From contig JABFXY010000076.1 of NCBI GenBank assembly GCA_013361525.1, forward strand, positions 1 through 64,000: a stretch of 64,000 nt of DNA, written 5' to 3'. The notes beneath the pieces are model-generated. The model ran no database searches. It was not told where the DNA came from and saw nothing but the letters and a program-made list of their open reading frames with translations. Made by a program: the position numbers and the translations under genes. Source of the stretch: Polyangiaceae bacterium (GTDB lineage Bacteria > Myxococcota_A > Polyangia > Polyangiales > Polyangiaceae). This document shows, piece by piece, positions 17,516 to 25,458 of the stretch; the stretch's first letter is position 1, and the number at the start of each line of letters is the position of its first letter.

Positions 17516-17554
17516 GCCCGGCCGCGGCGCCCTTTTCTCGGGCCTCGGCCGGGC
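17516..17554. terminator. inverted repeat after propeller gene, likely terminator
   Basis: GCCCGGCCG (17516-17524) pairs perfectly with CGGCCGGGC (17546-17554). The 21-base loop could itself pair partly. It lies 27 bases past the stop of the propeller gene and before the next gene on the same strand. Confidence 0.55.
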
Positions 17555-17621
17555 ATTCGCTTGCGAACGCGCGTTCGGAGCTGCCGACATCCCCCGCCTG
17601 TACTAATGTGCGGCCCGCTCG

Positions 17622-19352
17622 ATGCGCAGGCCCACGGAAGACATTCGCGTCGCCTCGGCAGCACCAGGCTCATGGCGAGCTTGGGTCGATGTCGAGCTCG
17701 AGGTCGACAACGGCGGCATCCAACGCAAGCCGCGCGCGATGCTCGACCAGCACACGGTCATCGGTCGCACGCCGGGCCTGTCCCTCACGCTCGACCACGA
17801 CACGGTCAGCCGCAAACACGCGGAGATTTTCTGCGACCCGTTCGGTCGCTGGTGGATTCGTGACCTCGGCAGCACGAACGGCACGAGCGTCAACGACGAG
17901 ACGGTTCGCGAGCGCGTGCTCCGCCCCGGCGACCGCATCGCGGTCGGTGACTACCGCCTTCGGTTCAACGTAGGGAGCCTGCCCGACGTCAAAATCGGCG
18001 CCCCTTCGATCGAGGACACCCTCGACGGCTCCGCCGCGCCGAGCTGGATGCGCACGCTGCGCGACGTCGAGCCCCCACAAATCTCCGCGACACACCTCTC
18101 GACCTTGATGGCGCTCTCCCGCCGCCTGCTCGGGATGGAAAACGCGCAAGAGCGCCTCGAGGCTCTCTGCGAGCTGCTCGTATCGAATGATTTCCACGCA
18201 ACGGTCGCGCTCGTCGTCCGCGTCCGCGCGGGCGATCCCACGCGCATCCTCGCGGGGCCGAAGCGCCCGCCCCACATCCCGGAAGAGCAGCCCTACGTCT
18301 CTCGCACGGTCCTCCGCCAGGTCGGCCTCACCAACGAGGCCGTGCTCGGCACGAACCTGCCGCACGTGAACCCCGGCCTCGAGCTGACGCTATCGGCCGA
18401 CGTGAGCCCGATCGCGACCGTCGCCGTTCCGATCCATCGCGACGACACCTCGACGGACATCCTTTATTGCAACCTCCCGCCCCACTACGGACGCTCGGAT
18501 TGGCTCGCTCTCATCGCGCTCGCGGGTGAGGCGTTCCAGCAGTCCGAGATCGCCTGGTCGGCGCGGCGTCACGCGCAAACGCACGCGGCCATCGAGCGCG
18601 AGCTCGAGACAGCCCGCATCATTCAGCACGCCCTCGTGCCGAAGCGGCCCCTCTATCCAGGGCTCGAGGTAGCGATTGGGTTCGAGCCCTGCCGCTGGGT
18701 CGGCGGCGACTACGTCGACACCGTGAAGCTCTCGGACGGGCGCCTGCTCTGCACGGTCGCGGACGTCTGCGGCAAAGGCCTCCAAGCCGCCCTCGTGACG
18801 TTCTCGATCCATACGATGATCCGCGCCCTCGCGGACCACACGAAGAGCGTCCCCGACATCCTCGATCGACTGAACCGGCACCTCTGCGACTACCTACCGG
18901 AAGACTCCTTCGTCACGATGGTTTCCTGCGCCATCGACCCCGCGACGGGCGCGACCGAATACGTGAACGCCGGCCACCCGCCCGCTTTCATCATGGACGA
19001 GGACGGCTCTGCGCGGGCGCTCGCCTCGGCCGAAAATCCGGCGCTCGGCCTCACGCTCTGCACATTCACGGCCCAGCACGATTCCATCAGCCCGGGTGAG
19101 GCGCTGCTCCTCTATACGGACGGCCTCACGGAGCTGAAGAACAACGCCCGCGAGATGCTCGGCGAGGATCTGCTCCGTACGCGATTCGCCTCGATTTACC
19201 GCGATAAACGGACCGATGCGATCGAGGAAGCCGCGCTCGCCCTCACCCGGATGCTCGACGAGTTTCGCGGCGACGAGCTCCCCGAGGACGACCGTGCGTT
19301 CCTCCTCGCGCGGCGCTCTGCCACGACGGATTCCGAAGCTCGTTCAGGCTGA
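17622..19352 (+). CDS. FHA domain - SpoIIE-type PP2C phosphatase
   Basis: A 576-residue cytoplasmic signalling protein. FHA domain at residues 25-115 with the phosphothreonine-binding motifs TVIGRTPGLSLTLDHDTVSR and LGSTNGTSVN. The middle (about 145-320) resembles a GAF-like sensor region (LLVSNDFHATVALVVRVRAG). The C-terminal 240 residues are a SpoIIE/RsbU-type phosphatase, with GGDYVDTVKLSDGRLLCTVA, DVCGKGLQAALV, VNAGHPPAFI and LLLYTDGLTE. Such enzymes usually dephosphorylate anti-anti-sigma (STAS) proteins in partner-switching cascades. The FHA domain implies recruitment to a Thr-phosphorylated protein, for example a Hanks kinase such as the ones in this window. No STAS or RsbW gene is adjacent. 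Confidence 0.9.
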   Translation: MRRPTEDIRVASAAPGSWRAWVDVELEVDNGGIQRKPRAMLDQHTVIGRTPGLSLTLDHDTVSRKHAEIFCDPFGRWWIRDLGSTNGTSVNDETVRERVLRPGDRIAVGDYRLRFNVGSLPDVKIGAPSIEDTLDGSAAPSWMRTLRDVEPPQISATHLSTLMALSRRLLGMENAQERLEALCELLVSNDFHATVALVVRVRAGDPTRILAGPKRPPHIPEEQPYVSRTVLRQVGLTNEAVLGTNLPHVNPGLELTLSADVSPIATVAVPIHRDDTSTDILYCNLPPHYGRSDWLALIALAGEAFQQSEIAWSARRHAQTHAAIERELETARIIQHALVPKRPLYPGLEVAIGFEPCRWVGGDYVDTVKLSDGRLLCTVADVCGKGLQAALVTFSIHTMIRALADHTKSVPDILDRLNRHLCDYLPEDSFVTMVSCAIDPATGATEYVNAGHPPAFIMDEDGSARALASAENPALGLTLCTFTAQHDSISPGEALLLYTDGLTELKNNAREMLGEDLLRTRFASIYRDKRTDAIEEAALALTRMLDEFRGDELPEDDRAFLLARRSATTDSEARSG

Positions 19353-19386
19353 TGCCGCGGTTCGGGCGTGCTAAGCCCACGGCACC

Positions 19387-20715
19387 ATGCACGTTGGAAT
19401 TATCGGGACCGGGTACGTAGGGCTCGTCGCGGGCGCAGGCTTCGCCGACTTTGGTAACGACGTCATCTGCGCCGACGTCGACCAGAGCAAGATCGACCGC
19501 CTCAACCGAGGCGAGGTCCCGATCTACGAGCCGGGTCTCGACGACCTGATCGAGCGCAACGCCAAGGCCGGCCGCCTCAAGTTCACGACCAACGTCGAAG
19601 AGACGATCCGCGCCGCCGACATCGTTTTCATCGCCGTCGGAACGCCCCCGGCCGCCGATGGGTCCGCCGATCTCACCGCCGTTTACAAGGTCGCGGAGAC
19701 GTTCGGCAAGGTGATCGACCGCTACAAGGTCATCGTCGACAAGAGCACCGTGCCCGTCGGTACCGCCGACAAGGTCCGGGAGATCGTCGCCGCACAGACG
19801 AAGGTTCCGTTCGCCGTCGCCTCGAACCCGGAGTTCTTGAAGGAAGGCGCCGCGATCAACGACTTCATGAAGCCGGATCGCGTCGTCATCGGCTCCGACG
19901 ACGAGCGCGCACGCGAGATGCTGAAGCAGCTCTACGCGCCGTTCGTCCGCACCGCCGATCGTATCCACGTGATGGATCCGCGCTCCGCCGAGCTCACCAA
20001 GTACGCCGCAAACGCCATGCTCGCGACGCGCATCTCGTTCATGAACGACCTCGCCGTGCTCGCCGAGAAGATCGGCGCGGACATCGAGTCGGTCCGCAAG
20101 GGCGTCGGCACCGATACGCGCATCGGGCCCAAGTTCCTCTACGCCGGCCCCGGGTACGGCGGCTCGTGCTTCCCGAAGGATCTTTCGGCGCTCGTGTTCC
20201 TCGCCGACAAGGTCGGTCACGGGCTCGAGGTCGTCCGCGCAGCGGAGAACGTGAACAAGCGCCAGAAGCGGGTCCTGCCGGACAAGATCAAGGCGCACTT
20301 CGGTGGTGATCTGAAGGGCCGCGTCGTCGGCGTGTGGGGCCTCGCATTCAAGCCCGAGACCGACGACATCCGCGAGTCGCCCGCCCTCGTCCTCATCGAC
20401 GAGATCCTCGCCGCCGGCGCCACCGTGAAGGCGCATGACCCCGAGGCGATGACGAACGTGCGCGCCATCTACGGCGACAAGGTCACCCTCACCGACGCAC
20501 CTTACGACGTCGCCGACGGCGCGGATGCGCTCGCTCTCGTGACCGAGTGGCACGCCTTCCGCGCGCCCGACTTCGAGCGCCTCCGTCGCATCATGCGAAC
20601 GCCTGCTCTCTTCGACGGCCGCAACATCTGGCCGAAGGAAGAGCTCGCCCGCCTCGGGTTCAGCTACCAAGGCATCGGGCGCCGGCCGGCCGGCCCGGTC
20701 CCGCACAACACGTGA
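19387..20715 (+). CDS. ugd: UDP-glucose 6-dehydrogenase
   Basis: A 442-residue enzyme of the UDP-glucose/GDP-mannose dehydrogenase family, which oxidises UDP-glucose twice to UDP-glucuronate for capsule, exopolysaccharide or LPS sugars. Seen: N-terminal Rossmann motif GIIGTGYVGLVAGAGFADFG with D in ICADVD, then YEPGLDDLIERN, IAVGTPP, STVPVGTAD, NPEFLKEGAAINDF, the catalytic Cys in GYGGSCFPKD and the C-terminal GLAFKPETDDIRESP. Length is typical. It starts 34 bases after the FHA-phosphatase gene and is followed 16 bases later by a small membrane protein gene, so it may be part of an operon. Confidence 0.95.
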   Translation: MHVGIIGTGYVGLVAGAGFADFGNDVICADVDQSKIDRLNRGEVPIYEPGLDDLIERNAKAGRLKFTTNVEETIRAADIVFIAVGTPPAADGSADLTAVYKVAETFGKVIDRYKVIVDKSTVPVGTADKVREIVAAQTKVPFAVASNPEFLKEGAAINDFMKPDRVVIGSDDERAREMLKQLYAPFVRTADRIHVMDPRSAELTKYAANAMLATRISFMNDLAVLAEKIGADIESVRKGVGTDTRIGPKFLYAGPGYGGSCFPKDLSALVFLADKVGHGLEVVRAAENVNKRQKRVLPDKIKAHFGGDLKGRVVGVWGLAFKPETDDIRESPALVLIDEILAAGATVKAHDPEAMTNVRAIYGDKVTLTDAPYDVADGADALALVTEWHAFRAPDFERLRRIMRTPALFDGRNIWPKEELARLGFSYQGIGRRPAGPVPHNT

Positions 20716-20731
20716 GGGGGCTCGAGGCCTG

Positions 20732-21193
20732 ATGGCCGCTGCCGGCGTCAAGAGGATCGTCGCTTCCGGACGAGCGCTCGCGGCCATGGTGCTCGCGATC
20801 GCGCTCGTCCGCGTGCTGTTCCTCCGGGCGTTCGGCGTGCTGACGGGTCTTCCGCTCTTTCGCCAAAACTACGGCCCCGATCGTCTCCCCGCCGTCGACC
20901 CCGAGGAGCGCGCGCAGATGCCGCGCTTCTCGGCCTGTTTCGCGTGCGGTCGCTGCGACATCGGTGAAGGCGAGCGCGTCCGAGCCTCCAACGGCGCCTA
21001 TCCCGGCATGATGCGCTTCGTCCTCGCGTCGTCGCGAAGCATGCCGGACTACGACGCCGCGGAGCGTGCGCTCGCGTTCGTGCCCGAAGACGTGCTGCGC
21101 GACAAAGAAGCGATCTGTCCAGCCCACGTGCCGTTCACCGCGCTCGCCCGCTTCGTGAAGAAGAAGGCGGCGATGATGCGCGAAGAGGCGTAA
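20732..21193 (+). CDS. small membrane-anchored Cys-motif protein
   Basis: A 153-residue protein with one N-terminal transmembrane helix (ALAAMVLAIALVRVLFLRAF) and a soluble domain containing CFACGRCDIGEGERV and a distant CPAHVPF. The spacing C-x2-C-x2-C plus a late CP recalls the 4Fe-4S domain of HdrC/GlpC-like proteins, in which four Cys of one cluster are C-x2-C-x2-C ... CP. The normal second cluster is missing, so it could hold one iron-sulfur cluster or a zinc ion. The gene starts 16 bases after ugd, with a GAGGGGG ribosome-binding site. I do not recognise the family. Confidence 0.6.
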   Translation: MAAAGVKRIVASGRALAAMVLAIALVRVLFLRAFGVLTGLPLFRQNYGPDRLPAVDPEERAQMPRFSACFACGRCDIGEGERVRASNGAYPGMMRFVLASSRSMPDYDAAERALAFVPEDVLRDKEAICPAHVPFTALARFVKKKAAMMREEA

Positions 21194-21242
21194 CCGACGA
21201 CGCGGGCTCGGCGCATCGTGCGCGCGCCGTCAGGCCCGCCCG

Positions 21243-23714
21243 TCACTCCGGCCGCGCGACGACGATCGCAGCCGCGTCCGGCTTGATCTGCTGCGCTATC
21301 CACGCCTTTAGGTCGGCGGGCTTCAGCGGCGCGGGCTGCGCGATCGGCGCACCCTCGAAGAGCAACGCGATGCGCTCGCGCGGATCGGAGAGCCGCGCGA
21401 GCGCGGCTTCACGCTCGTCGGCGATCCCCCGCGCAATCTCCGCGTCCGGCACCTCGCCGCGCGCGAGCCGCTTCAACAGCTCCGTCACCTCGGCCTCGAC
21501 CGCGGCGATGTTCTCGTCGGGCGCCGCGACGCTCACGAGGAGCTGCACCGAGCGGGCGGTTCCGACGGTGCGCGCGACGGCGCGCACCGTCGGACCGCTC
21601 ATCGCTCCACGCGACAAGAGGCCCTTCGGACCGGCGACGATCGCGGCGACCACCCTCGCCCGTTCGAGCGAGGATGCGCCCGCTTCCAGCGGCAACAAGA
21701 AGTGGATCACCGTCGCGCCTTTGCGCGCCTCGCGCGTCTCCGTGCGGCCGGGCTTCAGCTTCGGCGGCGCCTCACATGCCGTCGCCGACGACCCACCGAC
21801 CCATCGCGCGATCTCGTGCTCCGCCGCTTTGCCTTCCGCGTCCGCATCCTCTCGCGCGAGGACGGCGATGCGGACGGGGCCCTCGGCGAGCGCGTGGAGC
21901 CTGCGCGCGAGCTCCCCCGCCTCGAACCGCGCGAGCCTACTCGGCGGGCCGAACGGCTCGATCAGGGCCGGCCGATCCATGGCCGACGCGCCCAACGCCG
22001 CAAGCCCCGGCGCATTGTTCGACCACCTCGACGCCACGTCGAAGAGCGCCGTCTCCTGCGCCTCGAGCAATTCATCGGTGCGCGCGGGCTCGTCGAAGAA
22101 CGAGGCGCTCGCGGAGCGCGCGACGCGCTCCGCGAGCGCAGCCGCCGTTTCGCCCTCGCGCGGGGAACCATGCGCGAGGAAGCCCACCCCGCGGCTCGAG
22201 ACGAAAGCATCCACGGTGACGTCGCTGGCGGTGGTGTCTGCGCGCGCGTGGGCGCGCGCAGACGCCACCGCCGCCAACGCCGACAGGCCCCAGCGATGAG
22301 GGACCTCTTCGACGGCGGCGCACGGGTTCGCGACGAGCACCCATGTCTGCGCCTGTCCCGATTCGACGCGAACCGCGGCGCGTGGCGCCTGGATCGCAGG
22401 CGGCGCGCTGGCGAGCGCTTGTTCGAGCGTCTTTTGGAGCGACGTGCGCTTCGCGTCCGAGACGTCGAGCGAAACCTCCACGAGCGCTGCGGCGACCGGC
22501 CGCGATGGCGCAGCCTCGAGCGGCCGCGCCTGTGCCCACCACGCGGCGAGCTCGGCGGCTTGCCGCGCGTCTTCCGTCCGCGCGATCCGCTCCGCGAGAT
22601 CGACGGCGCCCGCTCCGCGCTCGATCTCCGTGCCGGTCTCGCGAACCATATCGCGGAGAACGTTCGCGAGCGCCTCCTCGCGCAGCTCACCGTCTGAAGC
22701 GCCGGGGCGGCGCTCCAGCGTCACCGCCAAACATCCGCCGCCGGCGGGGTCCGCAACCCCCGCCGCACGCGTCACGCGGAAGCCGTCGCCGAGGACCCTC
22801 GCGCCGAGCGGGCTCGGGCTCTGCCCGAGCCGCTCGGCCCCGGCCACGGCGGCGATGGGATCCGCCGTGCGCACCGCGACGGTCAGCCTCGTCGATCCCG
22901 ATGGGACGGTCGCGGCTGCTGTCGCGGCCGCGACCGTCCCGTCAGGATCGGTGGCCGGACGGGCTTGCCCGGCCGGCCACACCCCGGAGGATTCGATGGC
23001 GCTCTCGACCGCATCGACGACGGCGGACGGGCCGACCACGGCGAAGGCCGCTCGGTCGCGCGAGAACGCGTCGAGACGCGCCGCCTCGACGCGGGCGATG
23101 CCGTCTCGCGAAGCCGGATCGAGCACCTTCGAGGCGGTGACGCCAGGCTGCCCGAGACACGCCCTGACCTTCGCTGCCCCGGCGTCGTTTTCGACCGGAA
23201 GCGCTGCGAGCCGCGCGTCGATCCGCGGCCGAATCGCGCCGAGATCGCCCGGTTTCACGGCCCCGGCGAGCTTCGTCTCGAGGCTCTCCCGAACCGCACG
23301 GACGACGCGTGGCGCCGTCGCCGGATCGACGGCGACATCGAGCAACAGAGAGCGTCGATCCACGCGAACGTTCACGCGGCCCGCGATCGGTTCGAGCCTC
23401 GCCGCGACGACCTCGGCGAGCACCGCCAGCGCCGCCGCATCGTCGGGGCCATGAACGGTGACGGCGAGCGCGGCCGATGGGTCGCCGTCGCGCGTCACCA
23501 CCGCGAGCGGTGGTCGCTCCGGAAAGCTGCGCAGCTCGACGTGCTTCGCGACCGCGCTCGAGCCACCGAGCGCGGTGCGCGGCGTGAGGGAGCGCACCTC
23601 CGGCCCGCCGCCGCAGGCGAGCGCCACGAGCGTGATCGCAGCCAACCCGCGGGCGCTCCGACGGCGCCCGCGCCGCCCATCACATCTCGAAGTCTTCGAT
23701 CGAGCGCGGGGCAA
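21243..23714 (-). CDS. M16-peptidase-like lipoprotein lacking the zinc motif
   Basis: An 823-residue exported protein. The frame begins with a TTG at 23714, overlapping the end of the preceding lipoprotein gene by 35 bases. No in-frame ATG exists near it, so the exact start is uncertain. The signal peptide ends in lipobox LALVAC-like LVALACGGG. The body has the two-half layout of M16 (insulinase/PqqL-like) proteins: substrate-binding halves with EALANVLRDMVRETGTEIE and a C-terminal M16C-like region ELLKRLARGEVPDAEIARGI. I cannot find the HxxEH zinc motif, so it is probably a non-catalytic homologue in the envelope. Bases 22903-22940 hold a perfect 14-bp inverted repeat. Confidence 0.6.
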   Translation of the reverse strand: MPRARSKTSRCDGRRGRRRSARGLAAITLVALACGGGPEVRSLTPRTALGGSSAVAKHVELRSFPERPPLAVVTRDGDPSAALAVTVHGPDDAAALAVLAEVVAARLEPIAGRVNVRVDRRSLLLDVAVDPATAPRVVRAVRESLETKLAGAVKPGDLGAIRPRIDARLAALPVENDAGAAKVRACLGQPGVTASKVLDPASRDGIARVEAARLDAFSRDRAAFAVVGPSAVVDAVESAIESSGVWPAGQARPATDPDGTVAAATAAATVPSGSTRLTVAVRTADPIAAVAGAERLGQSPSPLGARVLGDGFRVTRAAGVADPAGGGCLAVTLERRPGASDGELREEALANVLRDMVRETGTEIERGAGAVDLAERIARTEDARQAAELAAWWAQARPLEAAPSRPVAAALVEVSLDVSDAKRTSLQKTLEQALASAPPAIQAPRAAVRVESGQAQTWVLVANPCAAVEEVPHRWGLSALAAVASARAHARADTTASDVTVDAFVSSRGVGFLAHGSPREGETAAALAERVARSASASFFDEPARTDELLEAQETALFDVASRWSNNAPGLAALGASAMDRPALIEPFGPPSRLARFEAGELARRLHALAEGPVRIAVLAREDADAEGKAAEHEIARWVGGSSATACEAPPKLKPGRTETREARKGATVIHFLLPLEAGASSLERARVVAAIVAGPKGLLSRGAMSGPTVRAVARTVGTARSVQLLVSVAAPDENIAAVEAEVTELLKRLARGEVPDAEIARGIADEREAALARLSDPRERIALLFEGAPIAQPAPLKPADLKAWIAQQIKPDAAAIVVARPE
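22903..22940. repeat. 14-bp perfect inverted repeat within coding sequence
   Basis: GGGACGGTCGCGGC (22903-22916) and its exact complement (22927-22940) flank a 10-base spacer inside the M16-like gene. They encode a short Ala/Thr-rich linker (DGTVAAATAAATVPSG) between domains. Confidence 0.8.
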
Positions 23715-24543
23715 GCTTGAACCCGTAGAAGTACGTGATCACGCCGGTAACGGCGTTGAACTGCGTCCCGTCCGCGAGCTCGGGCCCTTCGTGCTCGAGA
23801 TCGAACAGCTCGTTGGAGAGCTTGATCGCGTCCTCCGCGGAGATGCCGCCGCCCATGTCGATCCCCACGTTGTAGCGGCCGCCCGCGTTGCTCGGCGTGC
23901 CCTGGACGATGACGCCCTCGATCCGCACCAACATGCCCATCCACTGGCGGGCGTTCTCGTAGCCGAGGATGTTCTCCCAGCGTGCCGCGCCGCCGTTCAT
24001 CGGGACCACGGTGACGGGCTCGATCGGTCCGTGATCGAAGCGGAACGTCATGGTGCCGCCGATCTCCGGCAGCGTCTTGCAGCTACCGAACTTGCCCGCG
24101 CCCGGGCCCAAGAACTCTTGAAGGTTGCCGACCGTGTCGACCACGTCTCCGTTGAAGAGGCGAAGGTCGGGCGGCGTGAACGCGGGACCGAAGACCGTCA
24201 CGCCCGAAAACGGCTTCGGCGTCTCGTCGTCGGCGAACAGATCCTCGATATAGATGTTGCCGAGCGCGCCTTCACCGGTCTCGTCGTAGCGATCGATCGC
24301 GACGATGACCTGTCCGGTGACGTTCACGTGGTGATCCGATGGCACTTCGCACGCGGCGCTCTCGATGTCCTCGGGGTTGTACCAGCTCGCGGGCTGAATG
24401 ACCTCGTAGAGGCGTGAACCGTCACCGAGCTCGCCGGGCGTGGGGTCGGTTTGCGGGTCGCCGCTACTGCCGTCCGAGGTGATTTCGCAGCCGGCCGCGC
24501 ACGCGAGCGACGCCAGAAACAACAAAGGCCATGCGAAACGCAT
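23680..24543 (-). CDS. lipoprotein of unknown function with OB-fold-like tail
   Basis: A 287-residue lipoprotein (MRFAWPLLFLASLACAAGC, lipobox AAGC). The mature part contains VTGQVIVAIDRYDETGEGAL and IEDLFADDE. Its C-terminal half runs from WMGMLVRIEGVIVQGTPSNA to FNAVTGVITYFYGFKLAPRS. That last pattern (xVTGVITYxYGxxxLxPRS) is typical of the OB-fold modules found in secreted bacterial nuclease-associated or DUF5689-like proteins, so a nucleic-acid or sugar-binding envelope role is possible; this is inference. It lies 25 bases after the sigma factor gene and overlaps the M16-like gene, so the three probably form one operon. Confidence 0.65.
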   Translation of the reverse strand: MRFAWPLLFLASLACAAGCEITSDGSSGDPQTDPTPGELGDGSRLYEVIQPASWYNPEDIESAACEVPSDHHVNVTGQVIVAIDRYDETGEGALGNIYIEDLFADDETPKPFSGVTVFGPAFTPPDLRLFNGDVVDTVGNLQEFLGPGAGKFGSCKTLPEIGGTMTFRFDHGPIEPVTVVPMNGGAARWENILGYENARQWMGMLVRIEGVIVQGTPSNAGGRYNVGIDMGGGISAEDAIKLSNELFDLEHEGPELADGTQFNAVTGVITYFYGFKLAPRSIEDFEM

Positions 24544-24568
24544 GGCCCTACCGTTAGCACGGCTTCGC

Positions 24569-25216
24569 TCAGGCCGCGTGCGCCAAGAGCGACTCGAGAC
24601 GGCTCTGGATCTTGTGCTTCTTCGAGTAGACCGTCTTCACGCTGATGTTCATCTTCTCGGCGATCTGCTCGGGCTCGAGACCCTCGCCGAAGTAGAGCTC
24701 GACGAACTGCTGATCCTTCGCCGAAAAGTGGCGCAGGGCGTGGACGACGCGCTCGGCGCGCTGGCGGCGCTCGCAGAGCTCGTGGGGCGTCGGAAGGTCG
24801 CAGCGCAGGTCCTCGGCCTCGGCGAGCGGGGCGCGGTTCGGCTCGCGACGAATCGCGCGGAGGTAGTCGTACGACGCGTTGATCGCGAGCAGGCCGAGCC
24901 ACGAGCTGAAGCGATTGCCGCGCGCGGCATCGAAGGTGCGCAGCTTGTGCATGTCGTTCGACAGCAGCTGGACGATCAGCGTCGCGTAGATCTCGCGGAT
25001 ATCGTCCTGGCTCACGATCGTCGAAAACCGTCCGGTGACCTTGGTGATGCAGCGGTAGATGAGGCGGTCGTAGCGGAGGTGAAACTCGCGCCAGGCTCGG
25101 TCGCTGCCAATCAGGAGCCCGGCGAGTAGCTCGGCCTCGGCGCGCTCGGCAGCCCCCTGATTGAGAGTGTCGGAGGACTCGATGGCAGGCGTAACCGCGG
25201 CGGACTCGATCGACAT
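24569..25216 (-). CDS. sigma-70 family (ECF-like) RNA polymerase sigma factor
   Basis: A 215-residue protein from the ATG at 25216; an upstream in-frame GTG at 25234 would add six residues. Region 2 is at residues 35-105 (YDRLIYRCITKVTGRFST, SSWLGLLAINASYDYLRAIR) and region 4 at 145-205 (LRHFSAKDQQFVELYFGEGL, then EQIAEKMNISVKTVYSKKHK as the helix-turn-helix). Region 3 is short, as in ECF (group 4) sigmas. No anti-sigma gene is obvious; the neighbouring downstream genes are envelope lipoproteins, so the operon may be its own regulon. The upstream gap carries clustered TGTTACG boxes. Confidence 0.85.
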   Translation of the reverse strand: MSIESAAVTPAIESSDTLNQGAAERAEAELLAGLLIGSDRAWREFHLRYDRLIYRCITKVTGRFSTIVSQDDIREIYATLIVQLLSNDMHKLRTFDAARGNRFSSWLGLLAINASYDYLRAIRREPNRAPLAEAEDLRCDLPTPHELCERRQRAERVVHALRHFSAKDQQFVELYFGEGLEPEQIAEKMNISVKTVYSKKHKIQSRLESLLAHAA

Positions 25217-25280
25217 GTCGGGGCGCTCAAGCACGCGGCATGCCGACGATATGGACGCGATTTATTTAAGTTTTGTCGAC

Positions 25281-25356
25281 CGTAACAGCGTCACACCCAA
25301 GCGTAACAGCGTAACAGTGGGCGTAACAGTTCAGCAGCTCGACGACCCTTGTTACG
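25281..25356. promoter_or_regulatory. clustered TGTTACG/CGTAACA boxes upstream of sigma factor gene
   Basis: CGTAACAG occurs at 25281-25288, 25302-25309, 25310-25317 and 25322-25329, and the reverse copy TGTTACG at 25350-25356. A diverged copy (CGTCACAC) is at 25289-25296. All lie 47-140 bases upstream of the sigma gene start, next to an A/T-rich stretch (25260-25276) that could hold the core promoter on the minus strand. Five copies of one 7-mer within 76 bases points to an operator array. Confidence 0.55.
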
Positions 25357-25458
25357 GAGCGAGAAGCTGCTTGCCCCCTATGCGCGGGTGGCCACGGGTA
25401 CGCGGTCCCTTACGCGGGCGCGCGACGAGGCTTTCGAAGGGGGAGCGCGCGAACCGTC

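Noticed and set aside
19243..20787. Minus-strand open frame opposite ugd
   Set aside because: No motifs; ugd on the plus strand is unambiguous.
25281..25329. CGTAACAG repeats as a CRISPR or tandem satellite
   Set aside because: Units are 8 bases with irregular short spacing; no repeat-spacer pattern and no cas genes.
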